This document shows, piece after piece, positions 12,406 through 23,115 of a DNA stretch of 64,000 nucleotides. How positions within the stretch are numbered: position 1 is the stretch's first letter; the number at the start of each line of letters is the position of its first letter. Below the pieces are notes generated by a model. That model did no database searches, was not told where the DNA came from, and saw only the letters and a program-made list of their open reading frames with translations. This DNA comes from Paraphysomonas bandaiensis (Eukaryota > Chrysophyceae): contig CBFFRP010000297.1 in assembly GCA_965644295.1 (NCBI GenBank), positions 558,001-622,000 of the forward strand, in the 5' to 3' direction. The position numbers were made by a program, and so were the translations under genes.

Positions 12406-13194
12406 CTAGCACCCTTTCAATTTCAAAACTAGATGGAGAGTAGACCCCTCAGTAATATTGTACTCTGACAACATCCGCGAACATTCCAACTGCTCTCCGT
12501 GAAAAAGAAGGCGTTGTTGATCACATGGAATTCCTTCCTCCCTTTCAATTATGCCCATCAATGTGAGCGGAAGAGCTTCAGTGAAATAAATCGGAGTAGC
12601 ATCTTCATTCCAAAAATTATCATTCATATCCTCTGCAAATCTTGCCCGGTACAATACTTTTGTAGAAGATAAGCGCTGTTTCCGTTGATTTATATCATGT
12701 GCATTATCCGGAGAATGATGCAGAAATTCAAAGTGTTGATGGGAGCGCATGGGGACGACTCTAAAATGAATAGCCCTTGTGTCGTTTTGGTATGATTCAG
12801 TATCCAGAATATGTGTGTGCCAAATTTGATCGATAATTGGCGATGGTGACAATATTTTGCCTTTAGTGTCATTAAGGGCACATTTCAATTCAATGAATCG
12901 AATATATTCTAAAGTTGCTTCCTCTGCAAAATAAGCATCCCAGTTAAGATCTCGACATAACATCATCGTTAAATGAGGAAGCGTAAATGAACCTTCACTC
13001 TCATTACTGCTGCTCGCATAGCCATAACGTGCATCGCTTGCTTTTCTTTTCTTCTTTTCATTTGATTTAATTTGAAATATTCGATTTCTTTTATTGCCGT
13101 ATATGTCATCAGGTGAATCATGGCCTACTAGCATAGAGGGTTCTACCGTTAATGGGATAGTTTTACCCGTGAGAGTTTTGGCGAAGATTTGCAT
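12406..13194 (-). CDS. Protein with split or paired ubiquitin-like segments around a WHTHIL-type domain
   Basis: Single exon, 262 residues, starting at ATG 13194. A longer in-frame start at 13305 is disfavoured because MQIF is the natural ubiquitin start. Residues 1-20 copy the first beta hairpin of ubiquitin ([20 protein letters not shown]). Residues about 215-262 copy ubiquitin from the end of its helix to the C-terminus ([17 protein letters not shown], then [20 protein letters not shown]). Between them lie a basic linker (NEKKKRKAS) and a domain with [20 protein letters not shown] and LHHSPD, like the WH-x-H-I-L-D-T domain of GRDP/DUF1399-like proteins. The protein ends in GC, not GG, so conjugation through the C-terminus is unlikely. 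No function is established. It could instead be read as two degenerate ubiquitin-like domains. Confidence 0.8.
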   Translation of the reverse strand: MQIFAKTLTGKTIPLTVEPSMLVGHDSPDDIYGNKRNRIFQIKSNEKKKRKASDARYGYASSSNESEGSFTLPHLTMMLCRDLNWDAYFAEEATLEYIRFIELKCALNDTKGKILSPSPIIDQIWHTHILDTESYQNDTRAIHFRVVPMRSHQHFEFLHHSPDNAHDINQRKQRLSSTKVLYRARFAEDMNDNFWNEDATPIYFTEALPLTLMGIIEREEGIPCDQQRLLFHGEQLECSRMLSEYNITEGSTLHLVLKLKGC

Positions 13195-13365
13195 AGTGTG
13201 ATATTCAATGTACTGTACGTGGATGTTATGGATATGGATATCGTCTGTACACTGCAGTGCAGTAGGAGCAGAGTGGACTGGGATGCTGCATGGATATGCA
13301 TGCATATCTGCTAGTGGGGTATGCTCTGCTTGTAGATGCTGGACCAGCCTGGTCCAGGCGGGACA

Positions 13366-13375
13366 TACAGCAGTA
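13366..13375. promoter_or_regulatory. TACAGCAGTA motif between the ubiquitin-like and PKG genes
   Basis: Exact match in a divergent start region, 172 bp before the minus-strand start at 13194 and 360 bp before the PKG start at 13735. A TATA-like CTCTATATAAAG also lies near 13649-13660, about 80 bp before the PKG ATG. Confidence 0.5.
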
Positions 13376-13734
13376 TCTTTGATCTCTGGATTTGGCCTGG
13401 TGATCTCAAGTGCGTGAATATGGACCTAAAAACTGAAAAAAAAAGATAAAGTCAGTAAACTGAAAATAAGATCCACCTCCATAAGATTCCCTCCTCACAC
13501 AAGGATCGTCAGAGTGTGTGATGTTACAGCAGCAGGCAGCAGGTGAATCTTTTTATTGTGTAGCTTGCTTCATATGAGCAGAGCTGAGGGCGTGTGTATA
13601 TCAGTATACAGGGAGGTGTGTATGCGTATGTGGGTATGGGGGATCCCTCTATATAAAGTTATAGCCAACTCCATGATATCAGTGCATGTATAGTTCCTCT
13701 TGTTATCGGATAACGATTATAGTGCATTATAACA

Positions 13735-16366
13735 ATGGGTTGCATTGATTCCAAGCCTGCCAATGCTAACGGTGTGAGTGAGGGAGATATCGAGACACAC
13801 GATCAGGAGCAGAGGATCGAGTTGGCATTTAAAGCGAAACGTCAAAATGTTTTCACTGCTGGAATCGATACCAGCAAAGAGCCCACCCTAAAGAACGTCC
13901 CTAAGACTGATGCTCAGCGAGACCTCATAAGTAAGAGCCGCTCACTGTTATGTATGTGTGCTACACTAACGGCTGTGTGTGTATGTACATTCAGATCATG
14001 CGCTGGACCAGAATTTTATCTTTGCCACTTTGGGAGAAGAAGAACGAAATATTCTTGTCAATGCTATGGAGAAAGTTGAAATCGGAGCGAATGAGAATAT
14101 TATAACTCAAGGTAGTTCGTTGTGTTAGTTTTGTATGCCTTTCTCACTGGTAGCATGTAACAGGGGAGGAAGGAGATTTCTTCTATGTGATCGAGAGAGG
14201 AGTATTCAGTGTTATTGTCAATGACACAACCGTTGGGTCGCTTGGAGACGGAAAGAGTTTTGGCGAGCTCGCTCTATTGTATAATACTCCACGCCAGGCG
14301 ACTGTTAAATCCACCGGACCAGCTCATCTTTTCAGCCTTGACCGTGACACATTTAGATACACCCTCGCCCGCAGCTCATCAGAGCGTAGCAATCAAATTC
14401 AACAAGCCCTTTCCAAGGTTTCTCTCTTAGCTGGACTCACCCCTTATCAACTCTCTAAGATTAGCGAAGCGGTGGAAATAATTAAATTTGACACGGGTGT
14501 GTACGATTTTGCGCTATATTAATCGCCACATAATATATATTAATATCATATCATATCCAGGTCAGACAATTATCAAAAAAGGGTCTGAAGGAAACATCTT
14601 TTACATGATCAAAGAGGGAACTGTGAAGGTATCCGATGTTGGTAGCGGTGGATTCAATGACCACACGCTAACGGCGGGAAGTTATTTCGGTGAGCGTGCA
14701 CTTATAACTGGAGAGCCACGAGCCGCAAACGTGACTGCCGAGACTCCAGTTCTGTTAATGGCCCTCGACCGAGAGTCATTCAATTCTCTTTTAGGCCCCT
14801 TGCGCGAAGTTTTAGACCACAACTTGAATATGCGGGTGCTGGAAAATATTACCCTATTTTCGAACCTTACTGAGCGGGAAAAGTCAAAGGTTTCCCGTTC
14901 GTTTCAATTTGAAACCTTTTCCGCAGGCACTACTATTGTGAGAGAGGGAGACAGAGGGCGCAAGTTCTACATTATCAAGGATGGATCAGCGAAAGTCATT
15001 ATAGGCGAGGAAGAAGTTGGTACCCTTGAGAGTGGACAATACTTCGGCGAGATGGCACTTTTAGACGATGAAGTCAGGAAAGCCTCCGTCGTGGCTACTA
15101 CTGCATGCGAGTGTTTCGCACTTGACAGGCCGACTTTTAATCGTATCCTTGGATCTCTACAAGATATTATGGCGAGGGAGACGGAACAGCGCCTTAGCAC
15201 TCTTAATGAGAAAAGTGGAGGCGGTCCCGTGTGCAACATTGAGTTCAAGGATTTACACCCTCTAGCAGTGCTTGGTGCTGGAACGTTTGGCCGGTACATA
15301 TGTGTATTGTTGTGATATTTGATAATATTGATATTTGTTACTCAGGGTATCACTCGTACAGCATAAGACAACGAAAGAAGTCTATGCGCTTAAAGCTATG
15401 ATTAAAGCTGAAATTGTGATGCATAAGCAGCAGTCTAATGTCGTTCAGGAGAAGAATGTTATGTTACAGGCGAACCACCCTTTCATTCTACGACTACACA
15501 CTACCTTTAAGGATAGCAGCCGGCTGTACATGCTTCTTGAGTTCGTTCAAGGAGGAGAATTGTTTTCTGTTATTCACACCGCCAGACACGACGGCGTTCC
15601 CAGTAGCCAAGCGAAATTCTATGGGGCTGGTGTGCTGCTTGGACTATCCTATCTGCACTCGAAGGACATAGCTTACAGAGATATGAAGCCCGAAAATTGC
15701 CTCGTGGATAAAGATGGATACCCTAAAATTGTCGACTTTGGTTTTGCCAAAGTCATCCGCAACTGCAAGACGTATACTCTGTGTGGCACTCCAGAATACC
15801 TGGCCCCAGAGATTGTTTTAGGGCGTGGCCACGACAAGGCGGTCGACTACTGGGCGTTTGGCATCTTGTTGTACGAAATGATCGCAGGGTACTCACCCTT
15901 CTCCGATCCTCAAGGGATGGATCAAGTGGTCATTTGCAGAAATATTGTCAATGGTCGCTTGATATTCCCAAAAAATTTCGACACTGAGTGCAAGGTATGT
16001 GTGCACTTCCTATGAATTGCTAATATAATGTCGACTACTAGGATGTCGTGAAGAAGTTATTGTCCAGAGATCCAATCACCCGCCTCGGAAATCTTCGAGG
16101 TGGTCCAGGTTAGTGTCTTCATTTATGTCTTCATGCTTATCTCATACGTGCTTGGTTGGTGGTGTGGTGCAGATGAAATCAAGCAGCATCAGTGGTTCGC
16201 CTCGTTTGATTTTGATGCCATGATGAACAAGAGTATGAAGGCACCATGGATCCCGAAAGTCAGCTCCGTAACTGACACTTCAAACTTTGACCCTATGGAA
16301 GAAGAAGAAATTCCCAACTACGGAAATAAGTATATCGACGGCAGCGGGTGGGATAGAGATTTCTAG
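13735..16366 (+). CDS. cGMP-dependent-type protein kinase (PKG-like, AGC family)
   Basis: Seven exons (13735-13930, 13995-14111, 14164-14496, 14561-15293, 15346-15994, 16042-16108, 16173-16366) give 762 residues. The start MGCIDSKP fits N-myristoylation at Gly2 with palmitoylation at Cys3. Three cyclic-nucleotide-binding domains occupy about 68-435, with phosphate-binding cassettes FGELALLYNTPRQATV, FGERALITGEPRAANV and FGEMALLDDEVRKASV; the third has V in place of P before the Arg. The kinase (about 455-715) has GAGTFGRV, YALKAM, YRDMKPEN, VDFGFAK, TLCGTPEYLAPE and the AGC tail ending GWDRDF. The regulatory-catalytic order in one chain is the PKG arrangement. Known apicomplexan PKGs carry four binding domains, so three is a difference. 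Specificity for cGMP over cAMP or other ligands is not shown. Confidence 0.95.
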
Positions 16367-16731
16367 TGCTGTGGGCATGCCAGTGACATCTTGAGTGGTA
16401 GTGGTCCTTTTAACAGCTTTTCATTTGAGATTCAATAATTGTTTTACGATGATTATTCTTCCATCGTAGTTATATATGTCTAGCTTTCTAGTTGATGTTA
16501 CTATAATAGCAGCTAAATAAGAATTACTTCAGCTGCTAATTAACGCTCTAAATCTAATAACAAGTTTTGTCTAGAATTAAAACCAATTATTATATATTTA
16601 ATCACTATTTTTTATATTACTGTGCCGCTGAAAGACTGATACGTTAAGAACATCTTCACTTCAAGCAAACGACTAATATATAATTGCACTTTGATAACAA
16701 TAGCAAATTGTAGCAGGCTATGTTCTACAAC
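16367..16731. other. Convergent 3' intergenic region
   Basis: Lies between the ends of the PKG-like gene (+) and the CC2D1-like gene (-). AT-rich; no gene or clear terminator seen. Confidence 0.6.
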
Positions 16732-18920
16732 TTACGAGTCCGCATCAGTACAATTGGCAACACCATCCAACTCTTCCTGCATAATGCGAATCCTTTTCAT
16801 CACTTCTAAAGCTTCTCTCTTGCGTCCCTGCTGCATGCAGGCTACAGCTAAAACTTTATCCTTTTGAAGCCGTTCCCTAACAACTTGAAGATACGATTCC
16901 ATTGATAGCTGCTCGTTCAGAACTTTGTTCTCGAGAATTAACAAACTGGATTTTAGAAGCATTATTCTCAGGTCTAACTTTTGCCGATCATCGTCATTCA
17001 AAGCAGAGCGTCGTGAATCCTGGGCTCTTTTAATCTCATTGGTCAATACATCATTACTCACTAATAATTTTACGTTCAGCGGATCAGACAACTCCTCCGC
17101 AGGAGCAGTAACAGTTTGCGATTGCTGTTGAGTGATTGGTACTGTCTCAGGTGTGTTCTCAGATTTGCCGCTCAAAGTTGGTTCTAACGTTTGAGTTTTC
17201 GATTGCTGTTGAGTGATTGGTACTGTCTCAGGTGTGTTCTCAGATTTGCCGCTCAAAGTTGGTTCTAACGTTTGAGTTTTCGATTGCTGTTGAGTGATTG
17301 GTACTGTCTCAGGCGTGTTCTCAGAATTGCCGCTCAATGTTGGTTCTAACGTTTGAGTTTTCGATTGCTGTTGAGTCATTGGTGCTGTCTCAAGTGCGTT
17401 CTCAGAATTGCTGCTCAATATTGGATCAAACATTGAACTGCTGTCACCAGCACAGTAACTTTGTGACGATATAATCGTTGACTGTGATTCAGGTACATAT
17501 TCTATCATAAGTTCTCTTTGTGTTTGCTTGCGAATTTCAGCAGTGCATAGAGGTCGTCGTAATGAAATGAAGACGCGAAGTGTACCACCAACTGATTTTC
17601 TCCCACTTGAGTTGGTAATAGAAATATCCCCACCCGTTTGACATTTTGTGAGTAGTTCTACGAGTGGTACTTTTACAAGCCCAAGAGGTTTATCCGATTT
17701 GAAGAAGCCACGGTGAAGGGTCAAATCAAAAGACGCTGATTTCCTGTTAAACTTCCTTTCGGAAGTCTTATTACGATGGAAAGAAAACACTCTTGTGTGA
17801 CGAAAGCATGCTGACCGGTCATTATCAATGTATTTGACAGCGGGAACTGAAACAGACTCCGAAACAATTTCTAACGAATAGCTGATACCAATTTTTCTGC
17901 TTGAATGGTCTCGCAGAACATTTTCCAAATCATTAACAGACTCAATGACCACCCTAATTTGATCGTCTCCAAGGGTCCTATCTTCAAATGTACTCTCTTG
18001 TGTTGTGACCTTCCAGTGAAACAAAGGTGGTTTGGCACCAGGAACTTTTCGTCGCGATTCTATGGCAATCAGTTCATCCTTCAAGTGCTTATACTTTTTG
18101 AATAACTTAGCCGCCATTTCACGGTTTGACTGATGATTAGCCTTTGCTTCCAAGAATGCTTCTTTCATAGCCTCGCGGACAGCATTTTCTACAGGAGTAA
18201 ATTCATCGACTGTGCTTTGGATTTCAATAGCTGGACTTTCATGATTATTCACTGGTGCCACGTCGTGAGATTGTTGCCGCTTCTCACAGTTAGGCGTCAC
18301 TTCAGCGTCTCTCTTAAGGACTATACGCACTGCAGTTACAGCTGTTAAGTATACGAGTGCTCATGTTTACCTGTGTCTGACGTCTCATGAGTGGTCTTAT
18401 CTTCTGCAGTGGTGTTATCTCCTGTATCACTGATATCCAGAGTATGATTGTGAGGACTGTCAGAGGGGTCAGCTATCTCTGTTGGGAAGATCTGAGTGTC
18501 TGAGTGTGATATTAGAGCCACAGCACTCATATCCATATCATTGATACGATCTGATTCCTCCTTATCTTCCTCATCATCACATGTACGCTCCTCGTCATCA
18601 CATTTGCTTCCCTCCTCATCACATTTACGCTCCTCCTCATCACATTTACTTCCCTCCTCATCACATTTACTTCCCTCCTCATCACATTTACTTCCCTCCT
18701 CATCTATTAATAAGGTTTGTAGTTGTAGTAGTGTGTCAGCATCAACAGGCTCATCTGATGTATGATTACACGGATCCGGTCCGGACATATCGCTACTAAT
18801 AAAATCAATATCATATTCACTTACGTCTATATTGAAGTTACTATCCACTTCATCGTCCTTCTCATTGGCTGACTTTTTTTTCTTTGAACTTTTATTCCAT
18901 TTAGTAACTGCTTTAAACAT
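16732..18920 (-). CDS. CC2D1/Lgd-like protein (coiled coil plus C2 domain)
   Basis: Two exons (18920-18371 and 18329-16732) with a 41-nt intron give 715 residues. The N-terminal 185 residues are acidic and contain a seven-residue repeat (CDEEGSK and variants, six or seven copies, about 18585-18705). The centre has a helical hairpin (AAKLFKKYKHLKDELIAIES) typical of CC2D1 DM14-type regions and LFHWK. A C2 domain follows with FFKSDKPLGLVKVPL and SVGGTLRVFISLRRPL, close to the C2 of CC2D1A/B. Then come four copies of a 27-residue Q/T/E-rich repeat (about 17113-17440) and a C-terminal helical region (LQKDKVLAVACMQQGRKREA, then LEVMKR). CC2D1/Lgd proteins bind ESCRT-III (CHMP4/Shrub) and influence endosomal sorting; that role here is inferred from family. 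The repeats are lineage-specific. Confidence 0.82.
17113..17440 (-). repeat. Coding tandem repeat, 81 bp x about 4
   Basis: Inside the CC2D1-like gene. The repeat unit is 27 residues (core SENTPETVPITQQQSKTQT). The two middle copies are almost identical at DNA level and the outer ones differ more, as expected of replication slippage or unequal exchange. Confidence 0.85.
18585..18705 (-). repeat. Coding minisatellite, 21 bp, acidic CDEEGSK units
   Basis: Inside the first exon of the CC2D1-like gene. The 21-bp unit gives CDEEGSK and variants (CDEEERK, CDDEERT). Each unit carries one Cys among acids. Confidence 0.85.
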
Positions 18921-19384
18921 TCCCTGTATATGATATAGAGTATAGGGGCTATGGACCTATGAACCTATCGGCCTGCTATGGCAAGTTGAGTGGAGGATAA
19001 GAAAATTTCCTGATATTGTATAAAGGTGTTGAGAATATATCAGTGTTGTTAGACGTTCACTCCATAGGCTTCTTCTGAATGTATGGAATCCTCATATCTA
19101 CATACACAGCAGTACATCTGCATGCTGCACATCTAGACATAGATCCGTATAGCTGTCATACGGATGTTGCCTAGAAACTTTCTTTGTCCGGAGTACGGTA
19201 TGTACTATCTCAGTGTTTTTTTGTAAACTGATCTCTGTTGGCTATATACATATACATACATACAGTATCCCCATACACATACATGCACATACATATACTA
19301 TATATAAGTACAGCAGTAGATGTATGTATGTGCCGTCAACTCACTGATCAGTTGTTCACATGTCGTTATAAACCTCTCCATATT
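18921..19384. promoter_or_regulatory. Divergent start region with two TACAGCAGTA-type motifs
   Basis: Separates the CC2D1-like (-) and RCC1-like (+) genes. CACAGCAGTA (9 of 10) is at 19105-19114, and the exact motif is at 19309-19318, 67 bp before the RCC1-like start. CATACA/TACATA-rich text at 19245-19305 resembles other promoters in the window. Confidence 0.45.
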
Positions 19385-20534
19385 ATGCTCCCTTGTTTCT
19401 TATTGAGTTTGTTGTTGTTGCCTTCATTCTATAGCTCTGATCTTCCGAGCGGGTTTCATTTAGATATCGATGGAATCAGCATAGCTCCAAGTAACAGTTA
19501 TCTCTGTGCACTGGAGAGAAGACCCGGCGTACCTGTTGGAGGGAAGGTGCAGTGTTGGGGAGATGAATCCACACCACAAGTCAGTGATGTTCCATCTGAT
19601 GTAAGTGGTTTATGTTCATGAGATATGTGTTGATGTTGTTGCAGTCTGTGTTCGTTCAAGTTGTGACCAGCACATACTTCGCGTGTGGTGTGTTGTTAGA
19701 TCAGCGCGTTTCCTGTTGGGGAGAACGATCGGGGGGAAAGGTAAAAGGATTGTTTTCGCAGATTTCAGCTGGGTCCAGTTATGCATGTGGTGTTTTAACT
19801 GACGGACATATCACTTGCTGGGGTATGGCTGTGTATATTCATCATGCATGTCATCATTTTTCAATTCTTAGGAAAAGGATATGCACGCCATTCCCTAAAT
19901 GATGATGCTAGATTTGTGCAAGTATCTTGTGGAAACTCCCATTGCTGTGGCCTTGATGATGAAGGTAAGTATTATTCGTGTTCTACATGTGGTTGACGTC
20001 GTTTTCGAAGGGCTTGTCCACTGTTGGGGCTCTCGAGTTAGTAGCATCACCGAAACTCCTAAAGTAAAAGTGAAGAACGATGATGGTGATCTCATTAACG
20101 CAGAGACACGTGATGTTGTCGACCCTGATGAACTTGAAGATTTCCAAAAAGATGCTTTTTTTGTAACTGAAGATGTTCAATTTAAGCAGATATCAGTTGG
20201 AGATGAAATGTCATGTGGTATTCAACTGTTAGATGGTGATATAAGATGTTGGGGAAATTTGCGTAGTCACAAGCTCAGTGATTCCTTATTAAAGGGTCCA
20301 TATAGACAAGTTTCGGTGGGTTGGTCAGGTTTGTGTGGAATTTTGGAATCGAACAATAAGTTGAACTGCTACGGTCGTGCAGCTATAAGGGTTGGAGATC
20401 AAGCTGATTCATATGAATGGGATCAGGTTCGGGTTGGCAAGTACAATGTGTGTGGGGTGACAATGGATTCTCAATTAAAATGTTTTGGTATTTCTGAATA
20501 TTCTGCGATATCCAATGACTTTGTTGTTGCGTAG
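19385..20534 (+). CDS. Secreted RCC1-like repeat protein
   Basis: Four exons (19385-19600, 19645-19822, 19872-19964, 20011-20534) give 336 residues. The start is the ATG that opens a clear signal peptide (MLPCFLLSLLLLPSFYSS). At least six repeats of the form CGV...(8-10)...CWG follow: SCWG, ITCWG, VHCWG, IRCWG, then the drifted NCYG and KCFG. Cys-Gly ... Cys-Trp-Gly is seen in extracellular RCC1-type beta propellers, where the paired Cys can form disulfides. Seven blades would be expected; the first (LCALERRP...VQCWG) and the six named make about seven. The signal peptide with even Cys spacing suggests an extracellular or lumenal protein, not a nuclear RCC1 GEF. Its ligand is unknown. Confidence 0.82.
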
Positions 20535-20719
20535 TGTGATTAATATAGGGTTAATAATATATTATGTGTTTAACGCGAAGTGTTAGAGTTTGTGCGCTTT
20601 AAATACTTACTCTATCTTACTTTCCTTTGCATTGTAGTAACATAGTGGAGTATTGAAATTGTATAGGGAAATATTATTCAACTTAATCGAAGCAATAAAC
20701 ATTCAACCTAGTCAATTTA

Positions 20720-21110
20720 GGAAAGTGTATAGTGGTGAGTGTCTTCTTATTAGCAATAGGCGTTTAAGAGTCAGAACTAATGTAGCAAAACAATTTACCT
20801 AGCTAGAGTCCTACTTTTTAACGCTACGAAAGCTGCTTGTGCGTCACCGAAAGCACCATAAAGGTGCAACCATTATCTCTCTATCACTGAAAGCAATCGA
20901 AGTGAGCATGCAGAATGTTGATATACCTGACATCTATTGACTTCAGGAGTGGTACACGAGACACTAATATAAGTGTCACTTGTGTGGACTTCGTTTTGCC
21001 TTGACAAATAAACCAGCATCCGAGCCCACCTGAAGAAACCGGGGTATTGGGATTGCTGTTGAAGTCAAGCATCCGGGCTGTACACCTTAAGAACTGAAAG
21101 CGCATGGATA
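20720..21110. repeat. Dispersed repeat family A, copy 1
   Basis: Shares GTTTAAGAGTCAGAACTAAT, TAGCAAAACAATTTACCTA and AAAGCTGCTTGTG with 59570-59700. Its later part shares CAGAATGTTGATATACCTGA with 50585-50605, and the inverted form of CCCGGATGCTTGACTTCAG with 50650-50740 and 59728-59750. It has no coding capacity, so it looks like a non-autonomous mobile element. Confidence 0.7.
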
Positions 21111-21344
21111 GGTGTTGCATCATTGATAGATGCATTTCAATAGAGTACTGATCACAGTATTACAGGTACCTCAGTATAATATGTACGAGATGTTTCTCAC
21201 ATAATCAAGAAGGTAAGTATAATATCTTATATCTTAATTATGTCCTTAGGGGCCTTTGAGATGAAGCACATGTCAAGCTCAACCAGGCCCTTATCAATGC
21301 AGCGAGGGCCTTTATCAAATACGAGCCCATGAAATAAAAAGGTT

Positions 21345-21497
21345 TTTGAAACTACACCGGACTCGGTCACGACAAATTGTCCAATTCTCATTAGAATGCG
21401 AAGATGAAATGTGATGAGAAGGCTTTGAAACTACACCGGACTCGGTCACGACGAATTGTCCAATTCTCATTAGAATGCGAAAATGAAATGTGATGTA
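21345..21497 (+). repeat. Tandem repeat, 79 bp x 2
   Basis: Two near-identical units starting TTTGAAACTACACCGGACTC, at 21345 and 21424, differing at only a few bases. Non-coding. Confidence 0.85.
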
Positions 21498-22404
21498 TAG
21501 CATGTATAAAATATCTGCATTAATTAATTGATGTCTATATCATGTTCCCATGTTGGAATAAAAACTCCTAGTTTTGACTAGATGAACACCTTAGGGTTAG
21601 TCGGGTTAGTAGTCTGCTATATTTGGGCTTATTGTGCGTCTGCTAACTAGTCTCTCTCGATCACACCTGCTGCAGTAACCGACTTATCATACACGGCAAA
21701 TCATAGAAAACATGTTCCCATGTTTGAATAAAAACTCTTACTTTTGACTAGATGAACACCATAAACACCTAGGTAACCTTAGGGTTAGTCGGGTTAGTAG
21801 TCAACATTACTACAGTTATTACATATATATTTACCCTACTATATTATAAGACGTTGACTATTATCGTGTGATCAAGAAGTAATCTGTTTTTCTTTTGGAA
21901 ACTAATATAGAGATAAAGAAAATATTTCAGTATTTTGACTTTTCTTGAGTTATAGGATTTACCTGAGGGCTATAGAGTCGAAGAATCATGAATCAGATGG
22001 ACATTGTTCTACTTTCGATAGTTGAACCTCAATGGCACTTGTTGTACCATTTAAAACCTGATTCGTTATGGACTTTTCTTTTATAGTGATAAATACTTTG
22101 TTCGTAGTTGACCCTTAGTTCGTAAACTGGTAGTATATCATGTTAATAATGAATTGAATTCAATATATATACCGCGTTTTTGCATTGCGGTGAGCCAAGC
22201 TCGATGTATAGACAGTTTCAAGAAACATGAGTGCGTTATGTTTTCGAAATAGAGCATAATTATCGTTAAAAATTAGTTAACTTTTTCCACTTGTTTCTCA
22301 AAATCAGCTGGATACCAGTTATAGCGATTCACTTGCCAGCTACAAGTACATGCCGAGGCCGATACTAGATATCTCATGCATGATCTCGTTCGCTGAAAAC
22401 GAGA

Positions 22405-23115
22405 TCACGCCTCTGTGATGACCTCGCCCTCATAAGCACGGTGCTGCTCATACCATTCGTCTTCAAGCTTCAAAATATTGCTTTCCGAATATCTCTGAAT
22501 CTCGTTCATTAAGACACCGTAAACAGTTGAGGTTTCCTCCGTGGTGATCCCTCGTTCCTGAACCTCCACCCACTTTCGCTCTTTGCTGTTTCCGAGATGC
22601 TTGACAACTTCACGCATACTCACCTGCCGATTAGAGGTAACACCAACGTGGGCGCACACCACGGCTACATGCACGTTAATTCCATCCGTCTGGTGTCGCT
22701 GTGTGGATACTCGCCCAACGGACAGTGATGCGTCCCCACTCTTCGGCATTATGAACACCATATCAACAGCATCCGATGAAAAAGCCTTTGAAGAAAGCTC
22801 AGCAACTAGTTTTGAGACACTGAGAGATATTCCGGCCTTTGTAAGTCCATCCATGAGATCATCAGAGGAGTGTGCAGTGAACTGAGAGGTGCTGTGTGTC
22901 ACAGAGGGCTCCGATATCTCAAACACATCACGAGACTCCTCAACATTAGTTGCCTTTTGAGGAGATGCATGTTGCACAGTACTCTCGACCAGTCGAGCAG
23001 GGTTGAGGTTCTGTCGGACAAAGTTTTCTGACTTTTTGTAAATTCTTTTCCACTTGGAAGCGTCACTAACTGACAAGTGGAGGAGCAAGAGGCCAGTGAT
23101 GCAACTCAATTTCAT
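22405..23115 (-). CDS. Secreted protein of unknown family, copy A (left-facing member)
   Basis: Intronless, 236 residues, from ATG 23115. MKLSCITGLLLLHLSVSDAS is a standard signal peptide. The mature chain has no transmembrane segment, only two cysteines within a short interval, and no domain I recognise. The middle contains VDMVFIMPKSGDASLSVGRV and VHVAVVCAHVGVTS, which look like beta strands of a globular domain; the end is acidic (LEDEWYEQHRAYEGEV). It is divergently paired with a plus-strand secreted gene at 23441 across 325 bp. Copy B (25649-26338) differs almost only in the 28 residues after the signal peptide. A host- or surface-facing role is inference from secretion and duplication. 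Confidence 0.75.
   Translation of the reverse strand: MKLSCITGLLLLHLSVSDASKWKRIYKKSENFVRQNLNPARLVESTVQHASPQKATNVEESRDVFEISEPSVTHSTSQFTAHSSDDLMDGLTKAGISLSVSKLVAELSSKAFSSDAVDMVFIMPKSGDASLSVGRVSTQRHQTDGINVHVAVVCAHVGVTSNRQVSMREVVKHLGNSKERKWVEVQERGITTEETSTVYGVLMNEIQRYSESNILKLEDEWYEQHRAYEGEVITEA

Larger units (their letters stand above)
20535..21512. other. Intergenic region made mostly of repeats
   Basis: Contains one copy of a dispersed repeat (20720-21110) and a two-unit 79-bp tandem repeat (21345-21497). No gene is supported; the short frames here fall within repeat text. Confidence 0.65.

Noticed and set aside
13195-13305. Extra 37 N-terminal residues for the ubiquitin-like protein
   Set aside because: MQIF at 13194 is the natural ubiquitin start; the upstream text is His/Cys-rich and reads like start-region DNA.
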